Source: Protea cynaroides (lineage: Eukaryota > Streptophyta > Magnoliopsida > Proteales > Proteaceae). From it: DNA of 64,000 bases. The DNA is taken from positions 30,632,254 through 30,696,253 of the forward strand of contig CM053269.1 in the NCBI GenBank assembly GCA_028583415.1. Direction: 5' to 3'. The first letter of the stretch is position 1; each line of letters opens with the position of its first letter. The position numbers were made by a program, and so were the translations under genes. Shown here in pieces: positions 9,554 to 21,240 of this stretch. A model generated the notes under the pieces. The model did no database searches. It worked only from the letters and a program-made list of their open reading frames with translations, and was not told where the DNA came from.

Positions 9554-12500
9554 TCCAGTTCTTATCGGTGAGAAGATTTTGGATGCAACCCTGATTCAAC
9601 TCGAAATGGTAGACTTTGACGTTATCTTGGGAATTGATTGGTTAACTCGGCATTCTGCAAGCCTATTATGTGCGAAAAAGAAACTGACATTTAAAGACAA
9701 GGAAGGAGCAGAATTTAGTTTTGCGGGAACCAAACTTCCCCTTAAACGAAAACTCATCCTCTCTGCATTAAAGGCTAGAAAATGCCTCGAGAAAGGAGGA
9801 GTTGGGTATCTAGTATCTGTGGTCGACCTCACCAAGGAAGTACCACAAATGGAGGATATTGATATATTGATATTGTGTGTGACTTCCCAGATGTATTTCC
9901 TGAGGAATTACCAGGACTACCACCCGACCGAGCGACAAAGTTCATTATAGATCTGATACCCGGAGCCGCGCCAGTATCTAAAGCACCCTATCGAATGGCT
10001 CCTACCGAACTGAAGGAATTAAAGGTACAGTTACAGGAATTACTGGACAAGGTTATATCAGACCTAGCATATCACAATGGGGAGTGCCAGTATTGTTTGT
10101 AAATAAGAAGGACGGTAGCGTTCGACTGTGTATAGACTATCGGGAATTAAATAAGCTTATAATCAAGAATCGGTACCCGTTGCCTCGGATCGATGACTTG
10201 TTCGATCAGTTGCAAGGTGCCAAGGTATTCTTTAAGATTGATCTTTGGTCAGGATACCATCAGTTGAAGATTAAGGAAGGTGATATTCCAAAGACAGCAT
10301 TCAGAACAAGATATTGACATTATGAATTTTTAGTCATGTCTTTTGGATTAACTAACGCACCCGCAACTTTTATGGAACTCATGAATCAGGTATTCCATGA
10401 TATGTTGGATACGTCAGTCATTGTGTTTATTGATGATATATTGGTCTACTCCAAGGACAAGAAAACTCATGTCATGAATTTAAGAGCCGCTCTGCAGCGA
10501 CTAAGAAAAGAGAAGCTTTACGCCAAATTTACAAAGTGTGAGTTTTGGCTATTTGAGGTCGCTTTCTTATGCCATGTTGTATCCGCTGAAGGAATTAAAG
10601 TGGATCCTAGCAAGATTGAAGCCATTGTGAAGTGGGAAGCACCTAAGAGTGTTGCAGAAATTAGAAGTTTCATAGGTCTAGCTGGGTATTATCGACAATT
10701 CGTGGAAGACTACTCCAGAATTGCCGTACCTCTCACCAGTTTGACTAAGAAAGGAGAAAAGTTTGTTTGGACCGACAAATGTGAGAAAAGTTTCCAAACA
10801 TTGAAGGCTAGATTGATATCTGCTCCCATCTTGACTATTCCTACTCCAGGGCAACCATTTACCTTGTACACTGATGCGTCTCGATTGGGTTTAGGATGTG
10901 TACTTATACAAGGAGAACAAGTAGTTGTGTATGCCTCAAGACAACTGAAGACACATGAGAAGAACTATCCCACTCATGACTTGGAATTAGCAGCAGTAGT
11001 ACATGCTATCAAGATATGGAGACATTATTTGTATGGAGAAAAATTTCAGATTAAATTAGCTCATAAGAGTCTTACTTATCTTTTTAATCAGAAGGAGTTG
11101 AACATGAGACAAAGAAGATGGCTGGAATTATTGAAGGATAAGGATTATGATTGTGATATCCAGTATCATCCAGGAAAGGCTAATGTAGTTGTTGATGCAC
11201 TGAGCAGAAAAGCAATGATAAAATCTCAAGGAGAGGTTAACATGACTACGAAAATGTGTGTTACAGGGAAAGTATTCAATCATGGTAATGAGCAGTTCGT
11301 GATAGATGCACCGGATGGATCAACCAACCAAGGGTTTATTCATTGATTTTCAAATATGTTCACAACATTGAAGATTGTACCTGATATAATTGATGAAGTG
11401 AAAACCGCTATTAAATCAGACCCTTATCTGAGAACGGTACAAGAAGACATTGAAAAAGGTAGGACTATTCCTGAGTTCACCTTGGACGATGAGAAGGTAC
11501 TGAAGTACAAAGAAAGAGTATGTGTTCATGAAATGAAAAACTTGTACATTAGACATAGACTAATGAAGGAAGCTCATACCACCGCTTATTCGGTACATCC
11601 TGAAAGTACAAAGATATATCATGATTTGAAGAAATTATATTGGTGGAGAGGAATGAAAGCAGATGTAGCTAAATTCGTGTCTCAATGCCTAAATTGTCGG
11701 AGGGTGAAGGCTGAACGGCAAAGACCTACAGGATTGTTGCAGTCACTGTCAGAATCAGCATGGAAATGGGACTGCATCACTATGGACTTCGTCACCGGGT
11801 TACCATTGACTCCCCGAGTAGTTGACGCGGTCTGGGTAATTGTAGATCGTCTGACTAAGACAGCTCACTTCATAGCTATACGACCTTAGTATACCCTGAA
11901 GAGGTTAGCCAAGCTATATGTGGATAATATTGTCAGATTATATGATGTACCTGAAAGCATTGTGTCCGATAGAGACCCACGCTTTACCTCAAAGTTTTGA
12001 GAAGGATTACAGAAGGCTATGGGTACAACGTTGAAATTCAGTACTGCATTCCATCCTCAGACAGACGGACAGTCAGAGCGTACCATTCAGATTTTAGAAG
12101 ACATGCTTCGAGCCTGTGTTATTGATTTCAAAGGATCATGGGATGAGAAATTACCATTGATCGAGTTCGCCTATAACAACAGCTATCAGGCTACTATACA
12201 GATGTCACCCTATGAAGCACTGTATGGTAGGAAGTGTTGAACTCTTTTGTTTTGGAATGAAGTTGGTGAATGGAGTATTGTTGGACCAGAATTTATTGAA
12301 GAGACTTGTCGTGTAGTCGACATTATTAAGGAAAGAGTTAGAACGGCTCAGAATCGTCAGAAATAGTATGCAGATACTCGACGTAGAGACCTTAAATTTG
12401 TCGTAGGTGATAAGGTATTCTTGAAAGTATCACCTATGCGAGGTTTAAAACGATTCGGACAGAAAGGGAAGCTAAGTCCGAGATATGTCGGGCCATATGA

Positions 12501-12871
12501 GATTCTAGCTAAACGTGAAAAAGTGGCGTATCAGTTGGCACTACCACCATCTATGTCAAGTGTGCATGATGTATTTCATATCTCATTATTGAAGAAGTAC
12601 GTTAGAGATCCAACACACGTTTAACAGTGGATCCACCAGATCTAACTGATGATTTGATATTCGAAGTAGCACCAACTGAAATCACCAACCGAAAGGTTCA
12701 ACGTCTACGCAACCGTGACATTTATTATGTTAAGGTCACTTGGAGGAGCCGAGATATAGAAGAGATCACATAGGAAGAAGAGAATGTTATGCGAAAGCAA
12801 TATCCTCACCTTTTCGACTCAGAAGGTATGTGTAATTTTGAGGATGAAATTTCTAATAAGAGGGGGGAAGT
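9554..12871 (+). pseudogene. Ty3/gypsy chromovirus pol: protease tail, RT, RNase H, integrase, chromodomain
   Basis: A 5'-truncated Tekay-type pol. It starts inside the protease (LIGEKILDATLIQLEMVDFDVILGIDWL), so the DTGA active site, gag and 5' LTR are missing. RT spans about 10060-10760 with FKIDLWSGYHQ and FIDDILVYSK (FIDD at 10426). RNase H spans about 10860-11230 with TDAS at 10873-10884, but the usual D of the SDHKSL motif is Ala. Integrase has the HHCC finger at about 11580-11700 and the core to about 12310. The chromodomain-like end is at about 12680-12830. Frameshifts are seen near 9870, 10050 and 12620. Stops fall at 10315-10317, 11344-11346, 11887-11889, 11998-12000, 12238-12240, 12364-12366 and near 12771; all but the first fit single C-to-T or G-to-A changes. 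It is close in sequence to the pols at 1-1283 and 53976-56412. Confidence 0.92.
12858..12871 (+). other. Polypurine tract
   Basis: aagaggggggaagt directly before the LTR start TGTAAGACC. It is purine-only apart from the last base and defines the 3' LTR of the element at 9554-12871. Confidence 0.75.
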
Positions 12872-15144
12872 TGTAAGACCTGTATCGAAATAAGCGGTCT
12901 TACCACCTTGTACCAGGTCTACCTATCATGGTTGAGCCAAGTGGACCAAGTGCGTGAAGAAACCACAAGACCAGATATGAAATTTAACTAAAAAATAGTC
13001 AAATATGAGCGTGTGGTTGCATGCCTAAATAGGTGTGACCGACCCCACCTCAAAAGAGTTCAACCACACAAATTTAGGTCGTGTGGTCGGATGTAGGGTC
13101 ACGGATTCTGCGACCCCACCTCCGACCCTACGGAACCCAGACAGAATCGAAATTAGGAACCTTCCTAATCCGAAGGGGTTCTTTCTAAACTCATTGGGGC
13201 ATATTATGGAGGGTTTTCCTTTATAAATAAGAAGTCCCTTAGCCTCTTTCACTCCTTTAGAACCCTAATTGAAAGTGAGAGAAAGAGAAGAGAAGGAAGA
13301 GAAGGAAAATCTAAGAAGAAGACTAAGGAGGAGGAAAATTCAGAGAAAACTCTGAATCATCAGCAAGCATAAGGTATGAACCAATTTCCCATGATTAATT
13401 GAGAGCCTAGAATAGTTCATGAAGAAGATAGGAACTAGGAGAAACCCAAATCATCCATCCATGGATAAATTCCAAGAGAAACCATGAAGGAAATTATGTG
13501 GACAATGGTTGGTCTATAAAATTATGGTTTTTGAGCCATAGAACGATCATAGGAAGGACCATGATGATAAGCCAAAGGATCTAAACATTAAGGAATGAAG
13601 TTGAGAGTGAAAGGTCGACTATAACACGTGTGGTCGCACATGGGGTCGCATGTCTGACCCCACAAGACCCACATGTCCGACCACATGCCCTCGGAAAGTT
13701 TCCAGGGAGGGTGTGGTCGCACGTGGGGTCGGAGTATGTTCGACCCTACCCTGCGACCCCACACCCTGTGGTCGCAGAAACTGAGACCCCAGGTACTACC
13801 CCACCTACGACCCCTCAGTTTCTGTTAGTCTAAACATATGAAATTTATTCTAATTAAAATCTATCAACTTGTTAGGTTTCCAAGTGGTCTACGAGTGAAT
13901 TACAAAGCTTGAACGAGAGTCTATTATCGACCAAAGGTGAGGGAACAAGACCTAAACTAATTGGCTAATAATAAACTGATTTTGTTTATTGAGTCTGATG
14001 CTATGAATGATTCTATGCTTGTATGCGTGTAATGTGCATTTAACATGTCATCCAATATTTCTGCTATTAATGTTCATGCATATTTAATTATGTTTATTTA
14101 TAAACATGATGATGATGATGATGCTAAGAATAGGCATGTGAATGTTTGTGTGTGGTTAGTGTACCTGATGCGAGTAGGGCATCAAGGGAAGTGTGATGTG
14201 GTGCGGTCCTAAGCACTTTAGCTCTATCTCTACTCAAGTTTTATCCACTGACATCGTCGCATCGCCATTATCTTAGCAGAACTATTACGTTGTAGGGCAT
14301 CAGGGGGGTGGTCTGGGACCGTGTAGTCTCTGACTCTACCGGGGGGCCTTAGCTCTATCTCTATGGACATATTGAGGGATGCTGGGGTGAGGCCTTGGAT
14401 ACACTGTTTGACATTAGGATTGGTTAGTTGTGAGCCCAGTTTGTAAGCCATCACCAATAGGGGCTTACGTGTTGGTATGGGTAGGGCATCAGGAAAAGTG
14501 TGATGCGGTGCGGTCCTAAGCACTTTAGCTCTATCCCTATTCCATGGTGGGGTGGATGTGGACGACAATGGTGTTTGATCTATTAGGTGGGCTTACACAC
14601 CCATGTATAGAGGTGCGGCAGCCACCAAACCTTTTTATTGCACATTGCAAACTTATGAACCAGACCAAAGATATGAATTGAATGCAACCGTGATGTGTGC
14701 TCACCCTTTCGATGTCGAATATTTTTAGTTAATGATGCAAGTACTACTGTAGAAGACTATATGAATGCTCTGATGTACGGACATACTGCGGCGATGGATG
14801 CAGAACCTATGATGGAGTCGCATGATTCGTCGTGCGAGTACAACTCATGCGTCTTCGATTAGATTTATTAGTTGGATTATTCAGAAAATGTAATTGATTA
14901 ATTTATTTTATTTTATGTCTTAGTCATTTGAAGATAATTGAATAATTTATTTATGTTATCATCTTTAGATTCTCAGTTCATTAAATATTAAAGACTTCCG
15001 CTATTGTGTATTTATTCTGATTATGGTTGTGGATGTGTATGGTTTAAACAAAAAGGACACAGCCTATTCGAGATCCTGGTTGAACCGTTGGATCATAGAC
15101 GGTTCATCACACCATTCTGGTTGGTACGGAATTGGGGTGTGACA
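12872..15144 (+). repeat. Gypsy 3' LTR, family 1 (2273 bp)
   Basis: Starts TGTAAGACC after the polypurine tract and ends ATTGGGGTGTGACA. It has a TATA box at 13222-13229, a purine-rich leader and a GAT microsatellite near 14110. It carries none of the 19 bp motifs seen in its relatives, so it serves as the 'empty' comparison for those sites. No matching 5' LTR is in the window, and no TSD can be tested. Confidence 0.88.
13222..13229 (+). promoter_or_regulatory. LTR TATA box
   Basis: TATAAATA at the position equivalent to 1652-1659 in the sister LTR, followed by the same purine-rich leader. Confidence 0.6.
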
Positions 15145-15924
15145 TACCGCAGGACCTTCAGTTCAACCGGTATGCCCTGCGGTATGTCATACCGCAGGAC
15201 CTCCAATCCAGCCGGTATACCTGGCGGTATGGGCCCGAGAGTTCATTCTCGGACCTCCCTCTCCTGTAGGTCCTCGGCTTGGTTTCAGGGTTCCTCCTAA
15301 GCCATTCTAGGGTCAAGATACATGTTAGCTCCCTTAGGTTTGGATTAATTATCGTTTGACATTGTAGAACAATGTTTCCATCCTTCTCATAATGGATCAC
15401 AATGAGAACTAGAGTTTTACAGATCTAGGGTTTTGGATTAGTATGCCGTTTCACGGCATTAATCTGCAATCCAAGATTCCTACAGAGGTAGAGCACTTAC
15501 AGGTGTTCGTTGAATGGCGATGCTCTCCTCCCAACGAAAAATCTCTTATCGAACAACTTCCTTCCTCTCTGCTCCTTCTCAGATCTCTTTCCAGACGGCT
15601 TTAGGGTTTGAGATTTATTGGAAAGAATCTAAGGAGATGGAAAGATATATTTATAAAGTGGGAGACCATTCTAGGAAGGTCTTCTACGTCCAAAAGATCT
15701 CCTAAAATCATATTCGGAGTGTGGGACCCACTAGAGTCCTTTATCACTCGTGCAGTCATACTAGTTGGACATACCGGTCTGACTCATAGTCCAACCGGTA
15801 TGTTAGACCGGTATGTATAAACTTGGTTTGTTTCTCGCCTCGTCTTCTGGTCTAGTTATGATTGGAAGACCTATCACAATGCGAAACTTAGGATAGATCG
15901 GATTTTCGGAGTGGGGGTCTTATA
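15145..15924 (-). repeat. Remnant of another minus-strand LTR family
   Basis: On the minus strand it starts TATAAGACCCCCACTCCG and continues through a GTCTTCCAATCAT block like the 5' ends of the LTRs at 27601 and 47424. The left part has a repeated 'ataccgcaggacct' phrase (15144 and 15189) and several 'accggtatg' blocks. It is cut on its 3' side by the LTR ending at 15144. Only the general LTR layout supports the call. Confidence 0.45.
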
Positions 15925-16393
15925 GATGTAACCTTTGGTAAATGAACTTATTTATAGGGGATTGACATGGGGTCCACCCCTCCTTATTAACTGTTTTCTA
16001 GAAATGCTTTTGTCGGTTATACCCTTGATAACGGGGTAAAGATCAGCTTTGCCCCCACGAGTGTCGTAAAGGTGAAATTACCCCCGAGCGAGGAGATTTG
16101 TGAACCATGTGTAGGCCATTAGTTGCCCGATGGCATTTATACACATCAATGGGTAAAGTATTAGATAGTTTTTAACTATGGGTAAAGCTGTAGATAGTTT
16201 TTAACTAACTTTATTATTATTTAAGTAACACAATGGGTCATATGTTAGTTATCCTAAACATAATTTCTTGAAATCTGTGGTACCTCAACTGTAATTTACC
16301 CAAATTTTAATAAAGTGTTTAAATGAAAAATAACAAATTTCTTTTTATTACTTTCACTAAATTCACTTTTAACCAAAGGTAACCACAAATAAC
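15925..16393. other. Intergenic AT-rich stretch with a short tandem repeat
   Basis: No gene seen. Two direct copies of a 28-29 bp unit (atgggtaaag ... tagatagtttttaact) lie at about 16151-16206. Near-inverted ends (GTAACCTTTGGTAAA at 15928 and TTAACCAAAGGTAAC near 16369-16383) could mark a small DNA element, but no target duplication was found. Confidence 0.4.
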
Positions 16394-16676
16394 TTTTTTT
16401 TTTTTTTGCTAACGACAGGTATCCAGACCTTCTTCCTGACTAATCCCACGAGCTCATATTGACCCCATAACTGCATAAATCGGGTCATTATGGAGTTAAA
16501 TAAGAACCATTCTACTTGTACCCAAAGCATGAAAAAAATAGCATTTAACACCCCCAAAAAGAAAGAGCATTTAATACCTCGTGTGAGTGACCTTAAGGCC
16601 ATAAGAGGAGTCGAACTTAGAATCTTCCATTTCCTAAGGCATAGGATCCTTGACAACCGAGCAACTCAGGATAAAA
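16394..16676 (-). mobile_element. tRNA-derived SINE
   Basis: Read on the minus strand it has a pol III internal promoter. The A-box-like TGAGTTGCTCGG is at 16657-16668, and the B box GTTCGACTCC, which fits the consensus, is at 16607-16616, about 40 bp further on. The body continues to a poly(A) tail seen as a T run at 16394-16407 on the plus strand. The order tRNA-like head, unrelated body, poly(A) and the length of about 280 bp fit a plant SINE. No clear target duplication was found, so the 5' limit is approximate. Confidence 0.7.
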
Positions 16677-16761
16677 GAAATATATAAGGTAGCAAGTGTC
16701 AATTCATGCTAAGTAATTGGCCTTAATACTTCTCATGAAGTTTGGACATGTCAACCACAAA

Positions 16762-16873
16762 TATCCCTTCTCAAATAGGCTTTTTTTTTTTTTTTTTGTT
16801 GCTAATGACGGGTTTATTTTTTCTTTTTTATTTTTTATTTTTTTTATTACCGTATTTATCCCTTCTCAAATAG
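16762..16873 (-). mobile_element. Very short retroposon insertion with 17 bp target duplication (insert 16779-16856)
   Basis: TATCCCTTCTCAAATAG is present exactly at 16762-16778 and again at 16857-16873. Between them is a 78 bp insert with a T run at 16781-16797 (a poly(A) tail on the minus strand). The bases next to it (gctaatgacgggt) resemble the 3' end of the SINE at 16394 (gctaacgacaggt). This looks like a severely 5'-truncated SINE integrated by target-primed reverse transcription. Confidence 0.8.
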
Positions 16874-18267
16874 TTTATTTGTTTTCCCAAGTATCTTGCT
16901 CGACTGAAAACCAAATCCCTTAGCTTAAATAATGATCATGGTTCAATTAAGCAGCATCAACAATGAGATTAGCCTTGTCCAGTTTCAGTTCTAATCCAAT
17001 AGGAACTAATAAAAAATTGGCCAGATTTTCCTAAAACTAAAAAGAAAAATTATCATATCGACCATTCAAATCAACCAGAATATCGATCGACCACGGCTGA
17101 TTCTGAAAAGTTTTCTATCTTGCTGTGTCCCCCTACACCCTCTCACATGGAATGTGAAATAAACCTCTTACCCTTCCTCTTTAATACTTGTACTTGTCCT
17201 CCCATTGGACTTTGCACGAGCTCAAGATAAACGCAGCCAGTCAAAAGACATTAGTCCATTACATATTTCTTCACGTGCGCTAATGAATTTTCTATTTTCT
17301 TTTTGTCCTGTTTTACATCATCTCATTCTACTTCTAACAAAATGGAGCGCTATTTTGCCACTCAAGCTCAAGTAGAAAGGCTGAAAATTTCCAAAATACA
17401 AGTAAAGCAAGCTGACAATGTAAGCTGGAAGATTTACATCTAACATGTGACTTCAGAAACAGCCTTAATAATGTTCTATGATCGGTTCCATTGATGGCTT
17501 CAATTGCCACTAGAGTTGTTCTATGGTCCATTCCAAGGACCAGTATCCTTAGATCCTCTATAGTAACCGCCACTTGACAATGAAGATCTTGAGCACTCAG
17601 TACATTGATACTATGAGTGGTCAAGATCCTTACTACCAAAGAGCAATCATTACAAAAGATTTTCTTTCCTCCGTCCCAGTGCCCGATTGGCTATATAATT
17701 TCTTCCTACCATACATCTGGATATTGTTGCTTTGATGGAATTGGATGCCTATGTACTCATTCAGTTTCTCACTTTGTTTGATTTCAAAGTAGATCAAAGG
17801 AGTTTACCAAAAAAAAATTAGATCAAAGGAAAAAAAAACTGAAAATTTTCAACCCTTACAAGCAAATAAAGTGAAAACTTCTAATAATTCTGTTCATGAG
17901 AGGTCAAAAAAAAAAAAAAAAAGACTGATCCATTGACGTCCGTCAATAAGTACTCTTACTCTCTTTCTATTTACGAAGTTTCATCTTATCCCTACTTAAT
18001 CAGTTTCCCATAACACCCTATTTTCGGTGTCACCAATCCCTCCTTTGCAATCGGAGGGATTCACACGGAAGGACCCCTAATCTTAAGCCGTTTACCATTT
18101 TATCTCCTTTAAAACAATCAACCTCAAACACGACCTTATCTTCTTCCTCTTGTCTATGATGTCTATGATTCCTTAATTAAAAAAACAAAAAACACACCCA
18201 AAAAATTCAAGCTTTTGCAGACCAAATGAGTACAAGACCATCAGTAGGTTACCCAGCCACAGGGCCA
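16874..18267. other. Intergenic region downstream of the RING-H2 gene
   Basis: No recognisable gene. A 101-codon minus-strand frame at 17334-17639 has no family resemblance I can name. AT-rich tracts and an A run near 17908-17922 occur. The part next to 18268 is expected to hold the 3' UTR of the RING-H2 gene; no canonical AATAAA was found close by. Confidence 0.5.
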
Positions 18268-18840
18268 TTAACTCACCTCATCAACAACGACCACAACATC
18301 ATGTTCCCCGGTCGATAACCCATTTCCAGGCATGCGAGTCCCATTGTCCACATCAGCAGAATCGGAAACCGTCATAGAACAATCCAGCAAAGAATGCCGA
18401 CACGTCGGACAAGACGAATGTGATAATAGCCACGTGTCAATGCATCTCACATGAAAACCGTGGTTGCATTTGGGTAAGACGCGCAGCTTCTCTCCTTCCA
18501 CAAATTCCCCCAAACAGATCGGGCACTCCGTCGCCTGAATTCTCACATCCGAACCGTAAACTGCCACAGGAATCTGACGCAGTACGCTCTTCTTCAGTCC
18601 GGTTCCAGAGAGCCTCGCCGCAGTATCGCCAGACGTTTCGAAGGCAAATCGACGGCCACAACGTAAAGCACACCGTACGATGGAGTTCAATCCAAGGGCG
18701 CAGATCAGCGCACATAGCAAGGCTGCTAGGATAATCACCATATTGGTATCGAAATTGGCTTCATTGCTGTAGGTGCTTCGTGACCTTCCGGCACTGCTTC
18801 TGTTGCTGCTTCCATGGGTCGGCGCTGGATGGTGCTCCAT
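18268..18840 (-). CDS. RING-H2 finger protein, ATL family E3 ubiquitin ligase
   Basis: A 190-residue intact single-exon coding sequence, the usual size for small ATL proteins. The order is: Ser-rich N-terminus, one transmembrane helix at about residues 34-57 (MVIILAALLCALICALGL), a basic linker, the GLD-type motif at 81-91 (GLKKSVLRQIP), then the RING. The RING ligands are C106, C109, C125, H127, H130, C133, C144 and C147, giving C-X2-C-X15-C-X-H-X2-H-X2-C-X10-C-X2-C, the canonical RING-H2 pattern with the ATL tryptophan at W137. The C-terminal tail is acidic. In this family the RING recruits a ubiquitin-conjugating enzyme and the protein acts at membranes, often in defence or stress signalling; the substrate cannot be told. 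It is the only intact host-like gene in the window. The Met at 18840 begins the conserved layout, and no upstream in-frame extension was needed. Confidence 0.95.
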   Translation of the reverse strand: MEHHPAPTHGSSNRSSAGRSRSTYSNEANFDTNMVIILAALLCALICALGLNSIVRCALRCGRRFAFETSGDTAARLSGTGLKKSVLRQIPVAVYGSDVRIQATECPICLGEFVEGEKLRVLPKCNHGFHVRCIDTWLLSHSSCPTCRHSLLDCSMTVSDSADVDNGTRMPGNGLSTGEHDVVVVVDEVS

Positions 18841-19723
18841 TCTGATTACTGAAATTTATTGCAGCACTAGCAGAAGATGCTTATCTGAGCCTTTAATGGC
18901 GGTGGATCAATCTTGAATCGGACAACTCTGTATCTCTTTCACATCGCATGGACTCTAGAGTACAAGCTTGTTCGAAGAACAAATCGAACCACAAACGAGA
19001 TCAGTAGGGGAGAAGACATCTCCGTACTTCAAAGCTAGAAGATTCACAATTTTTTTTTCTTTTTCTTCCGTTTTTTTCTCTTCTGCTTCTTCGTGAACGG
19101 AAAACGTTTTCTTACCTACCACATATGGAGACGGGAAGATTTCGTAAAATTAAATGGATGAGGGAAGTGTTTTCTGTTGGTTTTTCTTTAATTTGCAGGT
19201 GTTTACAGGTTTACAGACTCTAAAGATTCCATTCGAGGTAGAGACAGACAGAGAATGACAGGCATCTTTTCTTGTTGACAGAGATAAAACAGTCTCTTGC
19301 AGAGCTGATTGTTATTGAAAATTAGGACGATTAGTACAGGAATCCAAGCTTCCTAACCAAATTGAAGTCTCTCTTCGAACACAAGAACCAAAAAAAGATA
19401 AAAAGAGACAGAGAAAGAGAGAGAAAAGAAGAAGGTTACCTGAGCTTCACCACCACCACTGAAAACGGAGTCTGGCTTCTGCTCTCAATTGTTGAAGCAG
19501 CAGAACCAGAATCACAACAGGAAATGTGAAGGATTTGTTTTACAAATCAGATAACCCTAGAATCCGTAAGGTTTCATCATTATTATCCCCAAGGCATGAC
19601 GGGCTCTTTTGTAGACTCAGTACATGGTAAGAAGTAAGGGAAGAGACACTTTGTGAGTGTGTTGCTTTTAATCGTTCATAACAGCCGGTGTTAGCGACCA
19701 AAGGGGTAAGGGGGTAAACGAAG
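18841..19723 (-). promoter_or_regulatory. Probable 5' leader with intron and promoter of the RING-H2 gene
   Basis: On the minus strand a good 5' splice site CAG|GTAACC has its GT at 19438-19439. A 3' splice site (aataaatttcag) ends at 18849, eight bases before the ATG. An intron of about 590 nt in the 5' UTR is therefore plausible. The intron's first part is a CT-rich tract (about 19385-19435). No convincing TATA box was seen. The splice model is inference; transcript data would decide it. Confidence 0.35.
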
Positions 19724-20708
19724 GCTGTGTTTGGTAATGCACTCTAATAATGGAAAAATGCTTTAAAAAGAACGACTATGCTAAGGAGGATAAGGAAATG
19801 GTATGGAAAAAGGGAAACAAAAGAGTATGAATCTGTCATTACATACCAAAATTGTATCAAATATATGCTAATATAGATTTATCGATATTTTACTCTTTTG
19901 CATCAATTTTGTGTGAAATTGTATTTATACCAGACAAGAAACTATATTTATATCAAATAAAAACTGCATATGATATCAAATAAAAAACTATATCGAAATT
20001 GTATCCAACTGGTAAAATAATGGTATAGAAAATTAGAAACACAATCAGCACTATTCGATATCACCAATTTTCTTTGGATTGTACCGGATACCAATGACCC
20101 TACCGATTGACACCCTTATAAGAAGGAAGCATTTTAGTTTCTAGGCCAGAATGGATTATGTTGAGTATCTCTTTTTATGAACCAAGAATGTTATTTCACA
20201 AGTCAGAATGTGTTCTTGACTTAAATGCAATACAAAAATGCTAGCCAAACAGACCTTAAGATAAGAAACCAATGTCTTACAAAAAAAATAATAATAATAA
20301 GAAACCAATGAAAATGTAGGAACCTAATCATGACTAGGACTTCTGTAAGAAAAGCCTTTATTCTTGATTCCGTTACTATTTTATGGAGGTGTAATTCCAT
20401 CATTCTTCCTCTGTGAAATCTTGACCGTTCATATCAGTATAAGGGCAAAAGGAAAAATATCCGCTTAGCTTTAATCAAAATATCTAGCCCCGTTGAGATC
20501 AAGTTGTACCGCAGCCACTTATCTCTGTGGTCCTCACTCTGTCAAAGGAAATGTGACAAAGGACTACGGTACACGTATACACACGTACATCTTCTGGTCC
20601 TTGGCCTGGCTAAGGCGGTGATGGAGACTCAATCAATCCTGTTCCATTGGGCTGGACGCGTGTGTGGTTTAAATCAAATCTGCAGAATCTGTACCGTTCA
20701 AGTTCCAT
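19724..20708. other. Intergenic region, no gene seen
   Basis: AT-rich sequence. Weakly inverted ends (aaggctgtgtttggta at 19721 and tagccaaacagacctt at about 20242-20257) hint at a decayed MITE but lack a target duplication. The stretch 20500-20708 is less AT-rich and has no coding signature I recognise. Confidence 0.4.
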
Positions 20709-21240
20709 CAGACTCATTTATGTGCTTACCTACTTCACTAACTCATAAATCTATCCCTTTTTTTATTAATTAGATTAGGTGGGCCCAACACAAATTTAAA
20801 TGTATATCTTGATTATTGCTTATAAGACTCTAAGCTGTCCCCCAAACTGACTAGGGCTGTGAGGCTATTGGCCACGTGGCAATTTTCGAAGTTGGCGATG
20901 GGACCCACGATGGCTATGGCTGCCACATCAGTAGCCTTCTCAGGACGCAAGACTAGTCGCTAGTTGGTGACCCGGTGGTCCCATGCTATGATACAAAGGT
21001 CGTTCACTTTACATTATTCCCTTGAGATCAACTCTTCGGTTCTTTTCTTACAAAAACAAAACAAAAACTCATGCCTAAAACATAAATACTTCAAAAAATT
21101 TCAAGAAAAAGACAAACATTCTTTATTTTTAATAGTATTAGAGTGAATTTTTCTATGAACCCATTTATTTCTGAATATTTTATTAGTTTAAAAATCTATT
21201 AATGTTAAAAAACTAATATAATCTTCATATCCAATTTATC

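Noticed and set aside
15925..16393. Possible DNA transposon with ends GTAACCTTTGGTAAA and TTAACCAAAGGTAAC
   Set aside because: The ends match imperfectly over about 15 bp, and I found no target duplication on either side.
16600..16676. tRNA gene
   Set aside because: Box A and box B are present, but no cloverleaf can be formed and the sequence leads into a SINE body with poly(A).
17334..17639. 101-codon minus-strand open frame
   Set aside because: No recognisable domain, no context suggesting a gene, and a length not unusual by chance in this composition.
18420..18734. Plus-strand frame of 104 codons opposite the RING-H2 gene
   Set aside because: It is the antisense shadow of a well-supported coding sequence.
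19721..20260. Possible decayed MITE with aaggctgtgtttgg and ccaaacagacctt ends
   Set aside because: The inverted ends need a gap to align, the match does not extend inwards, and no target duplication is visible.
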